This document shows, one piece after another, positions 1-11,512 of a stretch of 64,000 nt of DNA. Below the pieces are notes generated by a model. It had not been told where the DNA came from. It made no database searches and saw only the letters and a program-made list of their open reading frames with translations. The first letter of the stretch is position 1, and each line of letters begins with the position of its first letter. Location: positions 248,001-312,000 of the forward strand of contig JAIXMO010000014.1 in assembly GCA_025677825.1 (NCBI GenBank). The letters run 5' to 3'. Source of the DNA: Helicostylum pulchrum (taxonomy: Eukaryota; Mucoromycota; Mucoromycetes; Mucorales; Mucoraceae). A program made the position numbers and the translations under genes.

Positions 1-568
1 AGCTCCCTTAGATGTCAAACCGGGGCACATGATATTTGCACCAGATAAAACAAATTTAATAGCTCCACGATCTACTTGTAATTTAGGAAGCATATCGGGA
101 TCTAATATCAACTTTTGTTAGCGTCAACGTAATAATAATAGTTGTATTATTATTTTTTTTTTACATTTATGCAATAATGCTAAAGTAGGGAAGAAAGGCC
201 CATCGAAATGTTGAAAGAAGAGGATTTCACCATTGACAGAAAGGAAAGTGATATGTTCGTGACTACAAAGCGTTTTTAAAAAATAGGGAATCACTACAAA
301 TGTGCAAATACAATGCGTTTTTTTTTTCTTTTTACCCCTTGATTTGAATAATGGGTGTCTTTTTAGGAAGCAACTCTTCTAAAACGCTTTCAATAGTGGG
401 ATATTGTTCACTCAACTTGGTACGAACATTACGTTGAACTGACGACTTGAGTTGCGATTGTCCAGCAATATTTTCAGAGAAACTGAATCTGTTGAAATAA
501 TAATAGTTTAATACTTTTTTTTTCTTTTTTGATTGCTACCTTTTTTTTTTTTTTTACTTTTTAAACAT
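1..568 (-). CDS. TMA20: MCTS1/Tma20-like translation factor, N-terminal part (runs off left edge)
   Basis: This is the N-terminal 121 codons of an MCT-1 (MCTS1/Tma20) homologue, a ribosome-associated protein with a pre-PUA and a PUA domain. It partners with density-regulated protein (DENR/Tma22) in reinitiation and in recycling of 40S subunits. Four exons close in frame: 568-558, 488-336, 262-165 and 101-1. Joined, they begin [18 protein letters not shown] and contain [34 protein letters not shown] and [18 protein letters not shown]. These follow human MCTS1 almost block by block, including the MFKKF start. The first exon is only 11 nt long and ends in a split codon. The rest of the PUA domain lies outside the window. 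Identity is from remembered family sequence. Confidence 0.93.
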
Positions 569-876
569 TTTATGCTGATGGTGTAAAACTATGTAAAAAA
601 ACGAATAACAGTTTGCAAAAATATTAATGTGTTTGAAAAAAAAAAAAAAAAAAAAAAAACGCAGTCCTTCGTTGCAATGACTCTTGTTGACAATAAATTA
701 CGCATTCAAAAAAGGAAATAATGCAAGCCTTTTAAAATCATTAATAGCTCTAATTGAGAACAAAATAAACTTTTTAACTAACATAGAATAACTAGCTCGA
801 TGAGCTTTTTTTTCTTTAAGTAGCAGTATTTAATTATCCACTGTTCGATATAAGGGTGCATTTCTTCTATATGTTG

Positions 877-2085
877 GCCACCCTTAAATAGAGCCGCCAC
901 TGTAGAACATGTATACAAAAATGATTTGATTGGATTGACATTGTTGGAATAGAACTTGCGTTAAAAGCTGATAGTGTTGAAGAAACATACATTGACTTTT
1001 CAGAATGGGAAGAGTATGCAGTACGAGCCGACGACGAAAACAATATGACAAAATACTTCAAGTTATTGTACTCGTTTAGGGGAACTCGACAAACTTATTG
1101 CACAGCCAAGTTCAATGAAGCCGCAGATATAGAAAAAAGTTTCGATTATTCTTTCAGATACGATAGTCTTGATGGATTATTCGTTACGTATACTCTGGAA
1201 TTAAACGACTTATATGGATCTAATACTGCTGATATGGAAGTATCTGACAAGACTAGCTCGGTAATTGGTCCCGAAATCATCCATGTCTTAGAATTCAATC
1301 TTTCGAGTCTATTACTCCCTTTCAAATTGACCTAGGCTTCAAAGCCTTAACATCACGTACAACATACCTCAAGTTATGCATTCTTCTCTTAGCTTTAGAC
1401 ACAAGGAAGGGCTAATTTTTTCTGATCAAGCAAACTGTGGTATCAATTTTTTACAAATGGAAAATATTAGACCAGCTACAAATCTTGTTGATTTGGTGAC
1501 AACTTGTTTGCGTAATATCGAGGTTGTATCATTAAAAGCTAAAGATTGGAGTAGCGAATACAATGATCCTGTTATTGATTTAACAGGTTTCAAAAACTAA
1601 AGAGCTTTATATATACAAGTACAGGTAGCTGTTCTACGAAAGAAAATAAATTTGTCTTGATCAAATATACAAATGGGACCGAAGAACAGCGTATTCTTGA
1701 ATATGGAAAAACAAAGGGCATGGGCAACCCGAGGTTTACTGTACTCTGCGATACATCTGTATCCTTATATTTCTGCACCGATAAAAATCAAGCACCCCGT
1801 AGTTTATTATCAGTACTATTTTAAAATAAACAAAGCAACTTTACATATTTTCATAAATACAATTGTGATATACTTCATATCAGCTTACACAAGTCTATAT
1901 ACAAATATTATAATGGCATCTACTTCTTACTTATATTATGTTATTGTTCTTTAAATATTAGGTATAAATATATATCGGCTGTTTATAATTATTGTGAACA
2001 GAGTGTTGTCTCACGGCATATTCATTCGAAATGGCACTCCTATAAATAGGAAGCTATTACAGTAACGGCTCTATTTAAGGGCGGC
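877..2085. mobile_element. Non-autonomous element with 28-bp terminal inverted repeats
   Basis: Positions 877-904 and 2058-2085 are inverted copies of one another and match at 25 of 28 bases. The shared core is GGCTCTATTTAAGGG. No clear target-site duplication is visible next to either end. A second, partial end (ATTTAAGGGCGG at 2125-2136) lies just outside, suggesting a nested or adjacent copy. Inside is a decayed coding region (see next entry), not a recognised transposase. The superfamily is unknown. Confidence 0.6.
920..1803 (+). pseudogene. Decayed coding region inside the TIR element, unknown family
   Basis: An open frame runs from about 920 (ATG at 1045) to a stop at 1333. It encodes acidic, well-mixed sequence such as LDGLFVTYTLELNDLYGS and SSVIGPEIIHVLEFNLSSLL. 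A second frame, 1376-1600, continues with residues such as NLVDLVTTCLRNIEVVSLKA. A third, about 1617-1803, carries ENKFVLIKYTNGTEEQR and NPRFTVLCDTSVSLYF. The amino-acid make-up looks like real protein rather than random AT-rich translation. The frame changes and stops suggest one former gene of at least 280 residues, or a multi-exon gene whose borders I could not fix. I do not recognise the family. Confidence 0.45.
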
Positions 2086-2136
2086 TTTCTCCGCCACTTT
2101 AACATCACTATTTACCACTGCCTGATTTAAGGGCGG

Positions 2137-3217
2137 AATCTAATTTCGCAAAACAATAAAACTTTTAATTTAGAATTTAAAATGATTCTGATGTTTGGAC
2201 TCTTGCAGAAAACGATACACAGCATTTTTTTTTTGCTCAGTAACTAGGGCCGATTCAAGGACTATTTTATAGTGCTCTCTAATCCATTATTTTTTATTTT
2301 TTATTCTCTTTGAAACGCGTGTTTTTAAGTGAAGGTTTAGAACACGGTGATAAAAAACAACATTTTACGTAATCGCGTAAAGCTAATGTAGTTACACGAA
2401 AAAATGATTTTTTTTTGCCCAAAAAATGAAATTTTCAAGCTGCCATTACTCTTTTTAATTTTTTATCTCAAATACATATTTAAAACAACCATTTTGTACT
2501 ATAAAACTCGGGTCCAAAACGCGTTTCCTGTTTTTTAATAAATTAAACCTTTACTTTTCATTACAACTGCAATGATTTCTAATGTGAGCGATTTTGTAGA
2601 AGTCCAGTATCTCAGTGAGCGATACTTCTCCTCCTGAAGGTTTTCAAGTTCCGTCAAAAACCAACTTTTTTTTAACTTTTCATACCACAATTTGGATACA
2701 ACAAATTTTTTTCCTTATAAGTAGTCCTGGATCCAGGGTTTCTGCTGTTTTCTCCAGGCTTTCAGTGAGGATCATGTTTTCGGGGATGGGTATGATAAGA
2801 GAATAGACTCAGGCAGCGACCTATGTATGCAAGCTAAGTTGCACAGGCCTTCCTATTTCCCCACCCCTTTTTTTTATATAAAACGAAAATGAAAAAATAT
2901 CTTTTTATAACTAACTGTGAACGTAATAAGCTTGTATGTTACGTGAGAGAACTAGCATAGTTGGGTCTATTTCTTTGTAAGGCGCATTTTCGTGACTGCA
3001 AAAAATTATTTTGAGGGTTCTTGGTGCGCTTTAAAAACCCATCATCATGCATAATTATAATGAAAATTAAAATCTTGGTACACGCTTGTTGACGATCACC
3101 GAGTTTTCTTTCAAGCAATATATAAATGAATACACAGACATTTAAAAATATTATTGGTCCGCAAAAAAAGTGGGTATATAACAACTAATGTTTGAGCAAA
3201 GTGCTCATGATCCAGAA

Positions 3218-3252
<35 letters not shown>

Positions 3253-3806
3253 GATGTGGTCATTACAAGTTTTGCCCTTTGAAAACTTGAATCTGAGCAA
3301 GTATTATAAAAGTCGTACTTTTTCTTTTCTTGAGCGAGCCATCCTGCAAGAGCAGCCCCAGGGATATGTAAATCGAATGGACAAATGATCCATAACGGGG
3401 TATATACAGCAAGCTAAAATGAACAAGGTTAATCGACTGTATTATAAAATTAATTTATGCATATAACCTGCTTGTATTTGATTTCCGAAAGAGTTGGAAT
3501 ATATTTTGGCGGTACTACTACAGTGAAATACTTGGAACATTCATTGGATTTGTTGGTTGTAAAAGAAGAAAACAACTCTTCCTATAATCATCGCTAAGGA
3601 AGATACTTGGTATTATTTTTAACGCGTTTTTTTTAAATGTGGTTAAAATCATAACTGTGTTTGTTTTGCGGAGTAACTAAAAAGGTTGATTAAACCCTAA
3701 CAATGAGCCCCCCTATTTTTTCATGTTATTGGTCAACAATTTAATTATTTTCATTCCTCTCTCTCTCTTTCTCTCTCTCTTTCTCTTGTTTACTTGCTTC
3801 TTTAAA
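2137..3806. other. Intergenic, AT-rich, no gene supported
   Basis: There are short open frames on both strands, but none with convincing protein composition. The stretch holds long A/T runs (the poly-A at 3220-3249 is the longest) and a CT-rich tract just before the NVJ2-like start that is probably 5' leader. Nothing else is seen. Confidence 0.5.
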
Positions 3807-6380
3807 ATGATACATATTAAAGAAATTATAGCAGTTTACTTGGCAGGAGGAATTACGTTTATACCTATAATTCTTTTTATAATCTATATAACTTCTTCTT
3901 CTTCTACGACTATTATCAATAATAAAGAAGAAGAAAAAAAAAGTAAAAATGCCTGTACTGAACAAGGGAAAAAAGGATGGATTCAGTTAACGAAAAGATA
4001 TAAACCAAAAGGATCATCAGAGTCTAATGTAGCTGTATTTATGTCAGGAATCCAATCATATGTTCAAGGATCAAAACGTCAAAAAGAACACGTATATGCT
4101 GAACTAAAGTGTGGGGCACTATTTATTTATGAGACAGATCAACTAAACGAAGATTGTAAAATAATTATTCCTATTCATAATTACAACGTTTCTATATATC
4201 CCGAAAATCATCAAGATCATGATATCTTTGGTAGATCGATTGCTTTAAAACTTACACCTAAAAAAGAAATTGAAGATACCACTACTAATAGTAATATGGA
4301 GATTTTATTAAAAGGTGGCGATGTTTCTTCACCTTATTTAACATCAAATAATGAGTTGTTTATTAGTTGTGCTAGACCAGTAGATAAAGAAGATTGGTAC
4401 TTTGGACTGTTGGCAGCTACAAATATGATGTCTGAATCACCTAGTCATGTAGAAATGATGGATATTACACACTTTGACCTTTCTGCAATGCAAACATTGA
4501 TATCAACCGTTCAACAAGACGCAGAGTACCGCGAGGTACAGTGGTTAAATGCTATTTTAGGAAGACTATTTTTAGGCTTGTACAAGACTGAAGAAATGAG
4601 AGATTATTTTCAAGAAAAGATTTCTAAAAAGACACAAAAAATAAAGCGACCTAGTTTTTTAGGTGAAATATCAGTTCAAAGCGTAGATATTGGTAATTCA
4701 ATCCCTTTTGTAACACAACCTAAACTACTTTCCCTGACGCCAGAAGGAGATCTTATGGCGGAGGCTACCGTTCATTATGCAGGTGGTTTACAAGTCGTGA
4801 TACAAACAGACTTTAATTGGAATTATTCTTCCTTGATGAAACCTATACGTGTTCCCCTCGTCTTATCAGTCACTCTCAAAAAGTTATCTGGTAAACTCCT
4901 GTTAAAAGTAAAGCCTCCTCCTACAAATAGATACTGGGTTGCCTTTTATGAAATGCCCGTCATGGATTGGGAAGTAACACCTATTGTATCTGATAAACAA
5001 ATTCGTTTATCCATGGTAACAAATGCAATTCAATCTAAAATTCGCGAATTTATCTTGGAAAATGTTGTACTTCCTAATATGGATGATTTTCCTTTTTGTC
5101 CTTCCGGTGGTAAAGGTGGCATATTTGGTGAGCGTGTCCCTAAACCAAGCTCCCCCAAGGGGTCCTTCTTCTTCTCCTCCGCTTCTGAACCTACTACTGT
5201 TTCTTTATCTTCTGTACCTGCTATGGATTTCGATATGCTTGGAAATAAAATGAATCATACTGTTATACCTCCAAAAGTAGTCGTTACCAATCATCAGCAA
5301 GATACGTTTGATTCACTGCATAATGCATTACCAAAGCCTCCTACACGTAGAACTGAGTCTCTTGGTACCTTGGACTCTTCAATACTAGTCGATCAATCTG
5401 CTAATCATCGCCAAACTAATAAACCTAATAATGTTCAACACTTGGCTGCAACTATTGCGGGGCAAAGATTAAGAGGCTATTCTAATCCTGATATCATTCA
5501 CCGAAAGAATCAAAATGATGGCAGTAGCTTTAGTTGTAACAGTGAAAAACTTTTAATAGATGAAAACCAAGTATTACCGGTAGTGGAAGAAACTCCTGTA
5601 TCTACACCATCATTTACTCGTCGATTATCGTCTAATTTTGCTGGGTTCCGTAAGAGATCATCACCGCAGCAAGATAGTATTGTTGCTGTTGCTGTTGCTG
5701 AAGAAACATTTACGGAACAACCTGAATTTTATTTATCTGAAGAAAACACCGATACTAAACAAGTAATTTTTACTGATCATGATGTACAAGATAAAAAGTC
5801 AAAAGTAGTAGTAGTAGAACACCAACAACAACAAGAAACAATGGAACAAATATTTTTACAAAGTAGTAGTACTCATGAACATTATGATGATACAATTTCG
5901 ATTACTTCTAATAAGTCGTCTGCTGCAAATAGTACTACAAACCATCGTAATTTACTTTCAAAGTTTACAAATAACGTAATTAGCCACAAGATATCAACAA
6001 CGTCCAGCAGTGTCAAGATCAGTAACAAAAAGGCAGCATTGTATAATATGGCGGGTAATATATTTAACAAGAAAGGTACCAACAAAGTAACTAAAGAAAT
6101 GAGAGATGAAAGAAACCGAGAATTACAAGAATCGCATAATAGAAAGATGATGAGTTTGTTTATCAATAATGAACCAGCACTACAACAACAAAAACAACAA
6201 CCTCCTCCTTTACCGCCTCGACGTAATATACCAGTAGTTGCATCTTTAAATTCTTTATCGTCTGATGAAGATGAAGAAGAAGAAGAAGTTTCTTCACCTA
6301 TTGAACAAGTTCATAGTACAAGTTTTAAACAGCAAACAGAAGTTTTTATAGTAAATCAAGATCATGGACTTTCTATATAA
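3807..6380 (+). CDS. NVJ2: NVJ2/TEX2-like SMP-domain lipid-transfer protein
   Basis: A single exon encodes 857 residues from the ATG at 3807. An in-frame ATG at 3723 would add 28 residues read from a CT-repeat leader. I prefer 3807 because the product then begins with the family's typical N-terminal membrane segment (IIAVYLAGGITFIPIILF, about residues 6-24). A PH-like region follows (about 60-210). Then comes an SMP lipid-binding domain, about residues 240-445, with blocks such as EVQWLNAILGRLFLGLY, AEATVHYAGGLQVVIQT and PVLDWEVTP-type sequence (here PVMDWEVTP). The C-terminal 400 residues are low-complexity, with poly-Q and a PPPLPPRR motif. In yeast Nvj2 acts at ER contact sites (nucleus-vacuole and ER-Golgi) and moves ceramide. 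Function here is inferred from the SMP family. Confidence 0.88.
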   Translation: MIHIKEIIAVYLAGGITFIPIILFIIYITSSSSTTIINNKEEEKKSKNACTEQGKKGWIQLTKRYKPKGSSESNVAVFMSGIQSYVQGSKRQKEHVYAELKCGALFIYETDQLNEDCKIIIPIHNYNVSIYPENHQDHDIFGRSIALKLTPKKEIEDTTTNSNMEILLKGGDVSSPYLTSNNELFISCARPVDKEDWYFGLLAATNMMSESPSHVEMMDITHFDLSAMQTLISTVQQDAEYREVQWLNAILGRLFLGLYKTEEMRDYFQEKISKKTQKIKRPSFLGEISVQSVDIGNSIPFVTQPKLLSLTPEGDLMAEATVHYAGGLQVVIQTDFNWNYSSLMKPIRVPLVLSVTLKKLSGKLLLKVKPPPTNRYWVAFYEMPVMDWEVTPIVSDKQIRLSMVTNAIQSKIREFILENVVLPNMDDFPFCPSGGKGGIFGERVPKPSSPKGSFFFSSASEPTTVSLSSVPAMDFDMLGNKMNHTVIPPKVVVTNHQQDTFDSLHNALPKPPTRRTESLGTLDSSILVDQSANHRQTNKPNNVQHLAATIAGQRLRGYSNPDIIHRKNQNDGSSFSCNSEKLLIDENQVLPVVEETPVSTPSFTRRLSSNFAGFRKRSSPQQDSIVAVAVAEETFTEQPEFYLSEENTDTKQVIFTDHDVQDKKSKVVVVEHQQQQETMEQIFLQSSSTHEHYDDTISITSNKSSAANSTTNHRNLLSKFTNNVISHKISTTSSSVKISNKKAALYNMAGNIFNKKGTNKVTKEMRDERNRELQESHNRKMMSLFINNEPALQQQKQQPPPLPPRRNIPVVASLNSLSSDEDEEEEEVSSPIEQVHSTSFKQQTEVFIVNQDHGLSI

Positions 6381-6465
6381 TAAATTTTGTAATTATTTTA
6401 TTTGATGATAAAAAAATATATGATAAATGTGGTATAATAATGATAATAATAATGATGGTATTTTT

Positions 6466-6974
6466 TTAACGAGAGTGGTTACGCATTATTTTGAGGTTTG
6501 GAGATGGTTGAGGCGCAGGCCATGAGACGGCATCTACAGGTATAAATTTTTTGGAATACCACTGTTGATTCATCATGGCAGGTATGGTTTTACCATGTAA
6601 TAAACTTTTATGGTTTGAATCGTGCTGTCGAATGAGCATGGTAGTAGGAATATGATTGTATTGTTCTTGTTCAAACTCTAGTAGTGCTTGTTCAAGTATA
6701 TGGTCTAGGTTATTTAAATGACATGATGGTTTCTTCTTCTTTTTCAAGTGGGTGAGTTCTTGTTTATGATCAAGTTTTAATTTGTTCAAGTGGTCTATGT
6801 GGTTTGAATTTAACTGTGATATTTGTGTGGCGTGATCTAGTTTTAGTTTATTAAACAATTCCTGGTGTGAATGTATGTTTTGTTTGATTTCAGTTATGAG
6901 TGTTGTATATCCTTCTAGTTTCTTTTTAAAATCATCTTCCTGTGTCTAGTATAAAATATGTTTAACCCAACTAC

Positions 6975-7005
<31 letters not shown>

Positions 7006-7784
7006 GGGTTGTTTGTTATTTTACCTCAAGTTGGGTTTTTAATTTCTCGATACTTTCTTTATTTGTAATTCGATCAGAAGAGTTTGTTACTTGTAATAAA
7101 TCAATTACATCAATTGAAAGATTCTACTTACATAAATGAAAAAAAAATTGCATTAGTAAAATGTCTCTTTTCTTTTTCTTATTATCTTTCTTTTTACCTT
7201 TATCTCTTTATTTACAAGTGCCAATTTAGTCTCGATTGTCGCCTTTTTTAATAATTGAAGCTCCAATTCTTTCGTTCCAATCAATTTCTTTTTTAAAGCC
7301 ATTATTTCTTGTGTTTGCTTTTGAATTAAACTCTCGTCGTCTATTTTCTATTTAATTTTAAAAATGTTAGCATAGCAAAAAAAAAAAAAAAAAAAAAAAG
7401 AGAGTTTGACGCTGCAAAATAAAATAAAATAAATATTACCTGTTGTCTTAATCTCTCCAGATCTTGTTTCAATTGAGTTAATGGTGACTTGCGTAAAGTT
7501 ATATTATTGTTGTTATTTTTGGCAGGAACTGTTTTAATATTCATTTTTTGTTTTGGAAGATAGAAAGAAGAAAGGTTCTTGTTATTTATTATCGCTCGCT
7601 TATTATAGTTTTTTTCTTCCTGAGCCCTACGTGAACATGTTGTCGAAAATAATCTAGACTTGTTATTGTTTTTATTATCGTCTAATTTGGTAAGTGTCAC
7701 AGTAACATCTGTTGTAATATGACGATTTGGAATAGGTATTAGTGAAATTTGGTTATTTTTCCCTCTTTGTTCTCTATTAAGCAT
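6466..7784 (-). CDS. Coiled-coil protein of unknown function
   Basis: Four exons close in frame: 7784-7440, 7347-7198, 7123-7025 and 6945-6466. They give 357 residues. The N-terminal third is basic and Asn-rich. From the end of exon 1 through exon 4 the sequence is heptad-rich, for example TQEIMALKKKLIGTKEL, ATIETKLALVNKEIK and HIDHLNKLKLDHKQELTHL, which predicts a long coiled coil. The tail is globular and Pro/Trp-containing (VDAVSWPAPQPSP). No enzyme motif is visible. The start at 7784 is the first ATG that excludes low-complexity leader; an ATG at 7871 in the same frame would add 29 residues. It is convergent with the NVJ2-like gene and only about 85 bp from its stop. I do not recognise the family. 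Confidence 0.7.
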
Positions 7785-7871
7785 AATAACAACAAGTATT
7801 ATGTAGCTATTTTTACAGTTAAAATTTTGGGTACAGAAAAAAAGAGAGAGAGAGGGAACGAAAAAAGCCAT

Positions 7872-8767
7872 CTTTTTTTTTTTATTTGTTTATATTTATT
7901 TTAAAGAATGATAAACACCACTTTTTACTCCAGGAGAGAGACACGCACACACACATTAGAGAGGATCATTCTCTGTGAAAAGAATTAAGGGATCATATAT
8001 ACTACATAAATATCTCTACTGCGGGACCGTATTGCCGTTTATTCTCCCCCCTTTTTTTATTCTTATTACTGTGCGTGTTTATTTTTATTTTATTTGTATA
8101 TCCTTTTCGTAATCGCTTAAATTATCTGTAAACTATCGTTCTAATGCAAAATTAATAAGAGGAAAAAAAACACATTTACAGGTATAAATAGAATATGTTT
8201 TAAATCGTTTATTTCTGTCTGTCTCAAAACAAATATGCCTACTCCTACTTTTTTTCTTTGCCTCGCGTATATCTCTCTCTTTCTTACTCTCTTACTTTTG
8301 TCAAAGTGAAAAAGAGTATCGAAAATGTACTACCATAAAAAGAAGGTCCAAGCTTTCAATTTGAGATTTATGCTGCAGGTCCTTTTTTTTTTATAGTACG
8401 AGAAAAATAAGGAACTACATTAATAAACCAAGTTATATTTTTACAAAAAAAAAAAAAAAACGTTGCCAAGAACGCGCTATCTTGCTACCCTGCCTTTCCT
8501 TATAATAAAGAGTAAATTAAAATCATGATATTATACAAGTATATGCGGGGATCGTTGCTTTTATATCCGTAATACTAACTAACCCACTTGATTTACAACT
8601 CTTGGTTTGAAACACAAATTAATTATAACGTCACTATTTTATACACGAGAAAATAGCAATCTGCCTTATATATAACTTTATAAGGAAATGTCTACTGTTA
8701 TGAGATGTCAATAAGGGGTGTGATGCATAAAAAATTTTCGGAAAATAAAAATAAAACATTTTATTAT
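7872..8767. other. Intergenic spacer, no gene supported
   Basis: AT-rich spacer between the starts and ends of two minus-strand genes. It has CT and CA dinucleotide runs near 7840-7960 that probably belong to the leader of the coiled-coil gene. No convincing ORF or RNA gene is seen. Confidence 0.5.
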
Positions 8768-10771
8768 TTATGTGACAGTTAGCATGGCAATATGATTTCC
8801 TTCAATCATTTCTACTGCACCTTTATGCCCTAACGCAGCTGATTTCTTAAACCATATTCTTGCTTCTTCTTTTGATTTCTGGTTAATTCCAATTCCTCTA
8901 TCCACATATATTCCTATTAAAAAATAGGCTTTGGCAATTGTCCATCTATCGGCAAATTGAGAGGAAGCTGCCTTTCTAGCCCAAAGGTAAGCTTCGCGAT
9001 CGGATTGCGGTAAGATACCAGACGAACCAGTGAGATACCAGCTAGATAATGCTAATGCAGCGTCTGCGTTGCCTTGCTCAGCAGCTCTTGTATACCAGTA
9101 AACAGAAAGAGCATCATCTACTTCAACAGGACCACCTACTTCATACAACTCACCTAATTTCACTTGACTAGGAAGGTATTCTAGTTGTGCTGCTTCGTGT
9201 AACAGCTCTAGCGCATAAGGTATGTCTGCAATTAATGCAGCATTATCAGAAAATTCTTCCATAAATTGAAATAGAGACAACACGTACAACGCATGAGGAT
9301 TTTGAGTACTTGCTAATGATGCAGCTCGTTGCAGCCATGCAATGGATTCTCGAATATTAACCACTTGTCCACAAAATCCACGTAGTAAAATAACTCCTAG
9401 TTTATACATACTGGCTACATGAGATAAATTGGCCGCCTTGCGATAAAACACCATGGCTCGATTATAATCTCGTTTCGTACCTACACCAATTTCATAACAT
9501 ACTGCAGCTCGATAAGTTGATTCAATGTGGTTTTGTTTCGATGCATGAATATAAAGTGAAAAGGCTCTTTCGCGATCCACTCTTAAACCTAACCCCCCAA
9601 CTCCGTAACAGTTTGCTAATAAGAATTGCGCATCTCCATCTGTGTTATGTCCTACGGCACCTATAGCTAATTTCTTTAAAATCTTTTGAGCTTCCAGCAC
9701 AAGGACTTCGTCTAGAATTAAATCACCCTTTTTCCTCTTTTTGCGTAGTTCTTGTTGACTGTATCGTGTGTTTACAGGTGGTGTTCCCGGGATAGGTGAT
9801 GCGTTGATAAAAACTGTGGTCTCGCCTTGACATGCTGTATCCATTAAAAGACGACACAAGTCTAGTTTTTTACGACGGTCTCGCATGGAATGAACTTTTT
9901 TTTTCAATGAATGCACTTGTTCTACTGTGGTTGGTGTTGGCCAATCTTCTGTTATAGATGAAATGGTATTTGATCTGGAACAAACGGAACTACCAACTTC
10001 GATATTTGATAGCTTTAGTTTAAGTGCAAAAGATGACCTATTATCGGCTGTATTGGTGGTATTACTTCTCACTAACGTTTTGGAGGCGTTGGACTTGGAG
10101 ATGGCTTGTTTCGTGGTGGTGGTGCTATCGATGGTTTGAAAATTAGGTAGACTCTGATATAGTGAGGGCGCGTTTTGTCGATACAATCCTGAGAATTCGT
10201 CAAAGAACCATTGACTACTGCTGTGCATATTGGATCTGTCTCGATACTCGGTGCTAAAAATTTCGGCAGGGTCTACTGTACGGTTAGGGTAATCGTGTTC
10301 AAGTGAGAGTCGTTCGATTATTGGAAGATCTTTTTCAGCTAAATATTCCTCGTCTTCTGTTTTTTTACAGATTTCCTCTTTTTCGTTGTTTTCTTCCTTT
10401 GGTGGAGGCGGAGGTGGTGTTGGTGGAGTTGGTGGTAGTGGCGCAAGCGATGGAAGTTCTGCGTCTGATGGTGGAGGAACCGGATCCAATGGTAGTTGCG
10501 TCTGAGGTGGAACAGCAGCAAGTGGTTTGCGTAACCTAATAGCTTCTCTCTCTTTCAAAAACTCCTCCTCTTCTTTTTTTAACCTTTCCTCTTCTTGTTC
10601 CATTGCTAAAATAACTTCCTGAATTAACTCGGGCAAGGGTTTACTGGTTGAATCTTCTTCATTATGCGTTTCTGTCTTTTTATTCGACCTTATTGAAAAC
10701 TTCTTTCTATTCTTTTTTACTATAACTGGCGGAGGTCCAGTCTCAACAAGTGGTGGTAAAATAGGTGCCAT
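8768..10771 (-). CDS. Chs4/Skt5-like Sel1-repeat protein (chitin synthase activator family)
   Basis: One exon encodes 667 residues from the ATG at 10771. The first 130 residues are disordered: an acidic/basic EEERLKKEEEEFLKER stretch, then a Pro-rich run around 100-125. From about residue 370 to 655 there are Sel1-type repeats, recognisable by blocks such as GDAQFLLANCYGVGG, AAVCYEIGVGTKRDYNRA, VYWYTRAAEQGNADAALA and ARIWFKKSAALGHKGAVEM. In yeast, Skt5/Chs4 of this class recruits and activates chitin synthase III at the bud neck. Unlike yeast Skt5, the C-terminus here (…HIAMLTVT) has no CAAX prenylation box, so membrane attachment would have to differ. The family also includes related Sel1 regulators, so the exact orthologue is not certain. 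Confidence 0.82.
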   Translation of the reverse strand: MAPILPPLVETGPPPVIVKKNRKKFSIRSNKKTETHNEEDSTSKPLPELIQEVILAMEQEEERLKKEEEEFLKEREAIRLRKPLAAVPPQTQLPLDPVPPPSDAELPSLAPLPPTPPTPPPPPPKEENNEKEEICKKTEDEEYLAEKDLPIIERLSLEHDYPNRTVDPAEIFSTEYRDRSNMHSSSQWFFDEFSGLYRQNAPSLYQSLPNFQTIDSTTTTKQAISKSNASKTLVRSNTTNTADNRSSFALKLKLSNIEVGSSVCSRSNTISSITEDWPTPTTVEQVHSLKKKVHSMRDRRKKLDLCRLLMDTACQGETTVFINASPIPGTPPVNTRYSQQELRKKRKKGDLILDEVLVLEAQKILKKLAIGAVGHNTDGDAQFLLANCYGVGGLGLRVDRERAFSLYIHASKQNHIESTYRAAVCYEIGVGTKRDYNRAMVFYRKAANLSHVASMYKLGVILLRGFCGQVVNIRESIAWLQRAASLASTQNPHALYVLSLFQFMEEFSDNAALIADIPYALELLHEAAQLEYLPSQVKLGELYEVGGPVEVDDALSVYWYTRAAEQGNADAALALSSWYLTGSSGILPQSDREAYLWARKAASSQFADRWTIAKAYFLIGIYVDRGIGINQKSKEEARIWFKKSAALGHKGAVEMIEGNHIAMLTVT

Positions 10772-11512
10772 TTAATATATATATATGAGGAAAGTAAAAA
10801 AGAAAGAAAAAAGTAAATAAAAAGAAGCTACCAAGAGAGTAAAGTCATTGGTTCGGCTTAAACAAGAAAGATAGAGAAAATAAACGCTGGGGTTCTGTTG
10901 ATAAATACCGTGTTTGTATGTGTCAATTGAGTAACGCATTTTTTTTTTTTTATTGTTGCATTTGTATAAAGACAAACATTATTTATTAGTAAATAGACTG
11001 ACAAATGATGCCATGACGTCGGGTTTTTATTTGATACCCTATTGGAGGCATTGCTTGCTAAACTTAGTTATTTTGTGATGACCGTACATTATATTTATTT
11101 TCCCGTAGTGTTTATTACCTTTGTCGTTCATCTTTAAACTGCAAATTTACCGAAAGAATTAATTTGCATGAACAATTGAGTAATAATATCCAATTTACAA
11201 TAGCTAGGTTTAGTGATGTTCTATTCACGGGTGAAATTCTCGAGAATAGAATAGTTAGCTTAAAACTACCTAAAGCTTCACAAAAAGAAAGCTTTTTTTA
11301 TTACGAAAAAACTAGGTTTTCGATATATTGCTAAAATTCTATAGAAATAGCTCCGTCTGAGTGTTGTTGGGACTGAATCCTGACCCTCCTTTGCTCACCA
11401 ACTAACCCCAACGTTTAATAACCTGTAAAACAAAATTAAAGGAAAGGGAACTAATTTATTTATTATAGTGGGAATAAAGCCTTTCGTATTATATTAATGT
11501 AATATATATTAC
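10772..11512. other. Intergenic region, no gene supported
   Basis: Upstream region of the Sel1 gene. It contains a TA microsatellite next to the start codon and scattered short repeats. No ORF with coding character was found on either strand. Confidence 0.45.

Noticed and set aside
2615..2806. Open frame starting with GTG
   Set aside because: It has no ATG start, weak composition and no extension; eukaryotic genes would not start there.
3723..3806. Upstream in-frame ATG giving 28 more residues to the NVJ2-like protein
   Set aside because: The extra residues come from a CT-repeat leader. The conserved N-terminal membrane segment follows directly after the ATG at 3807.
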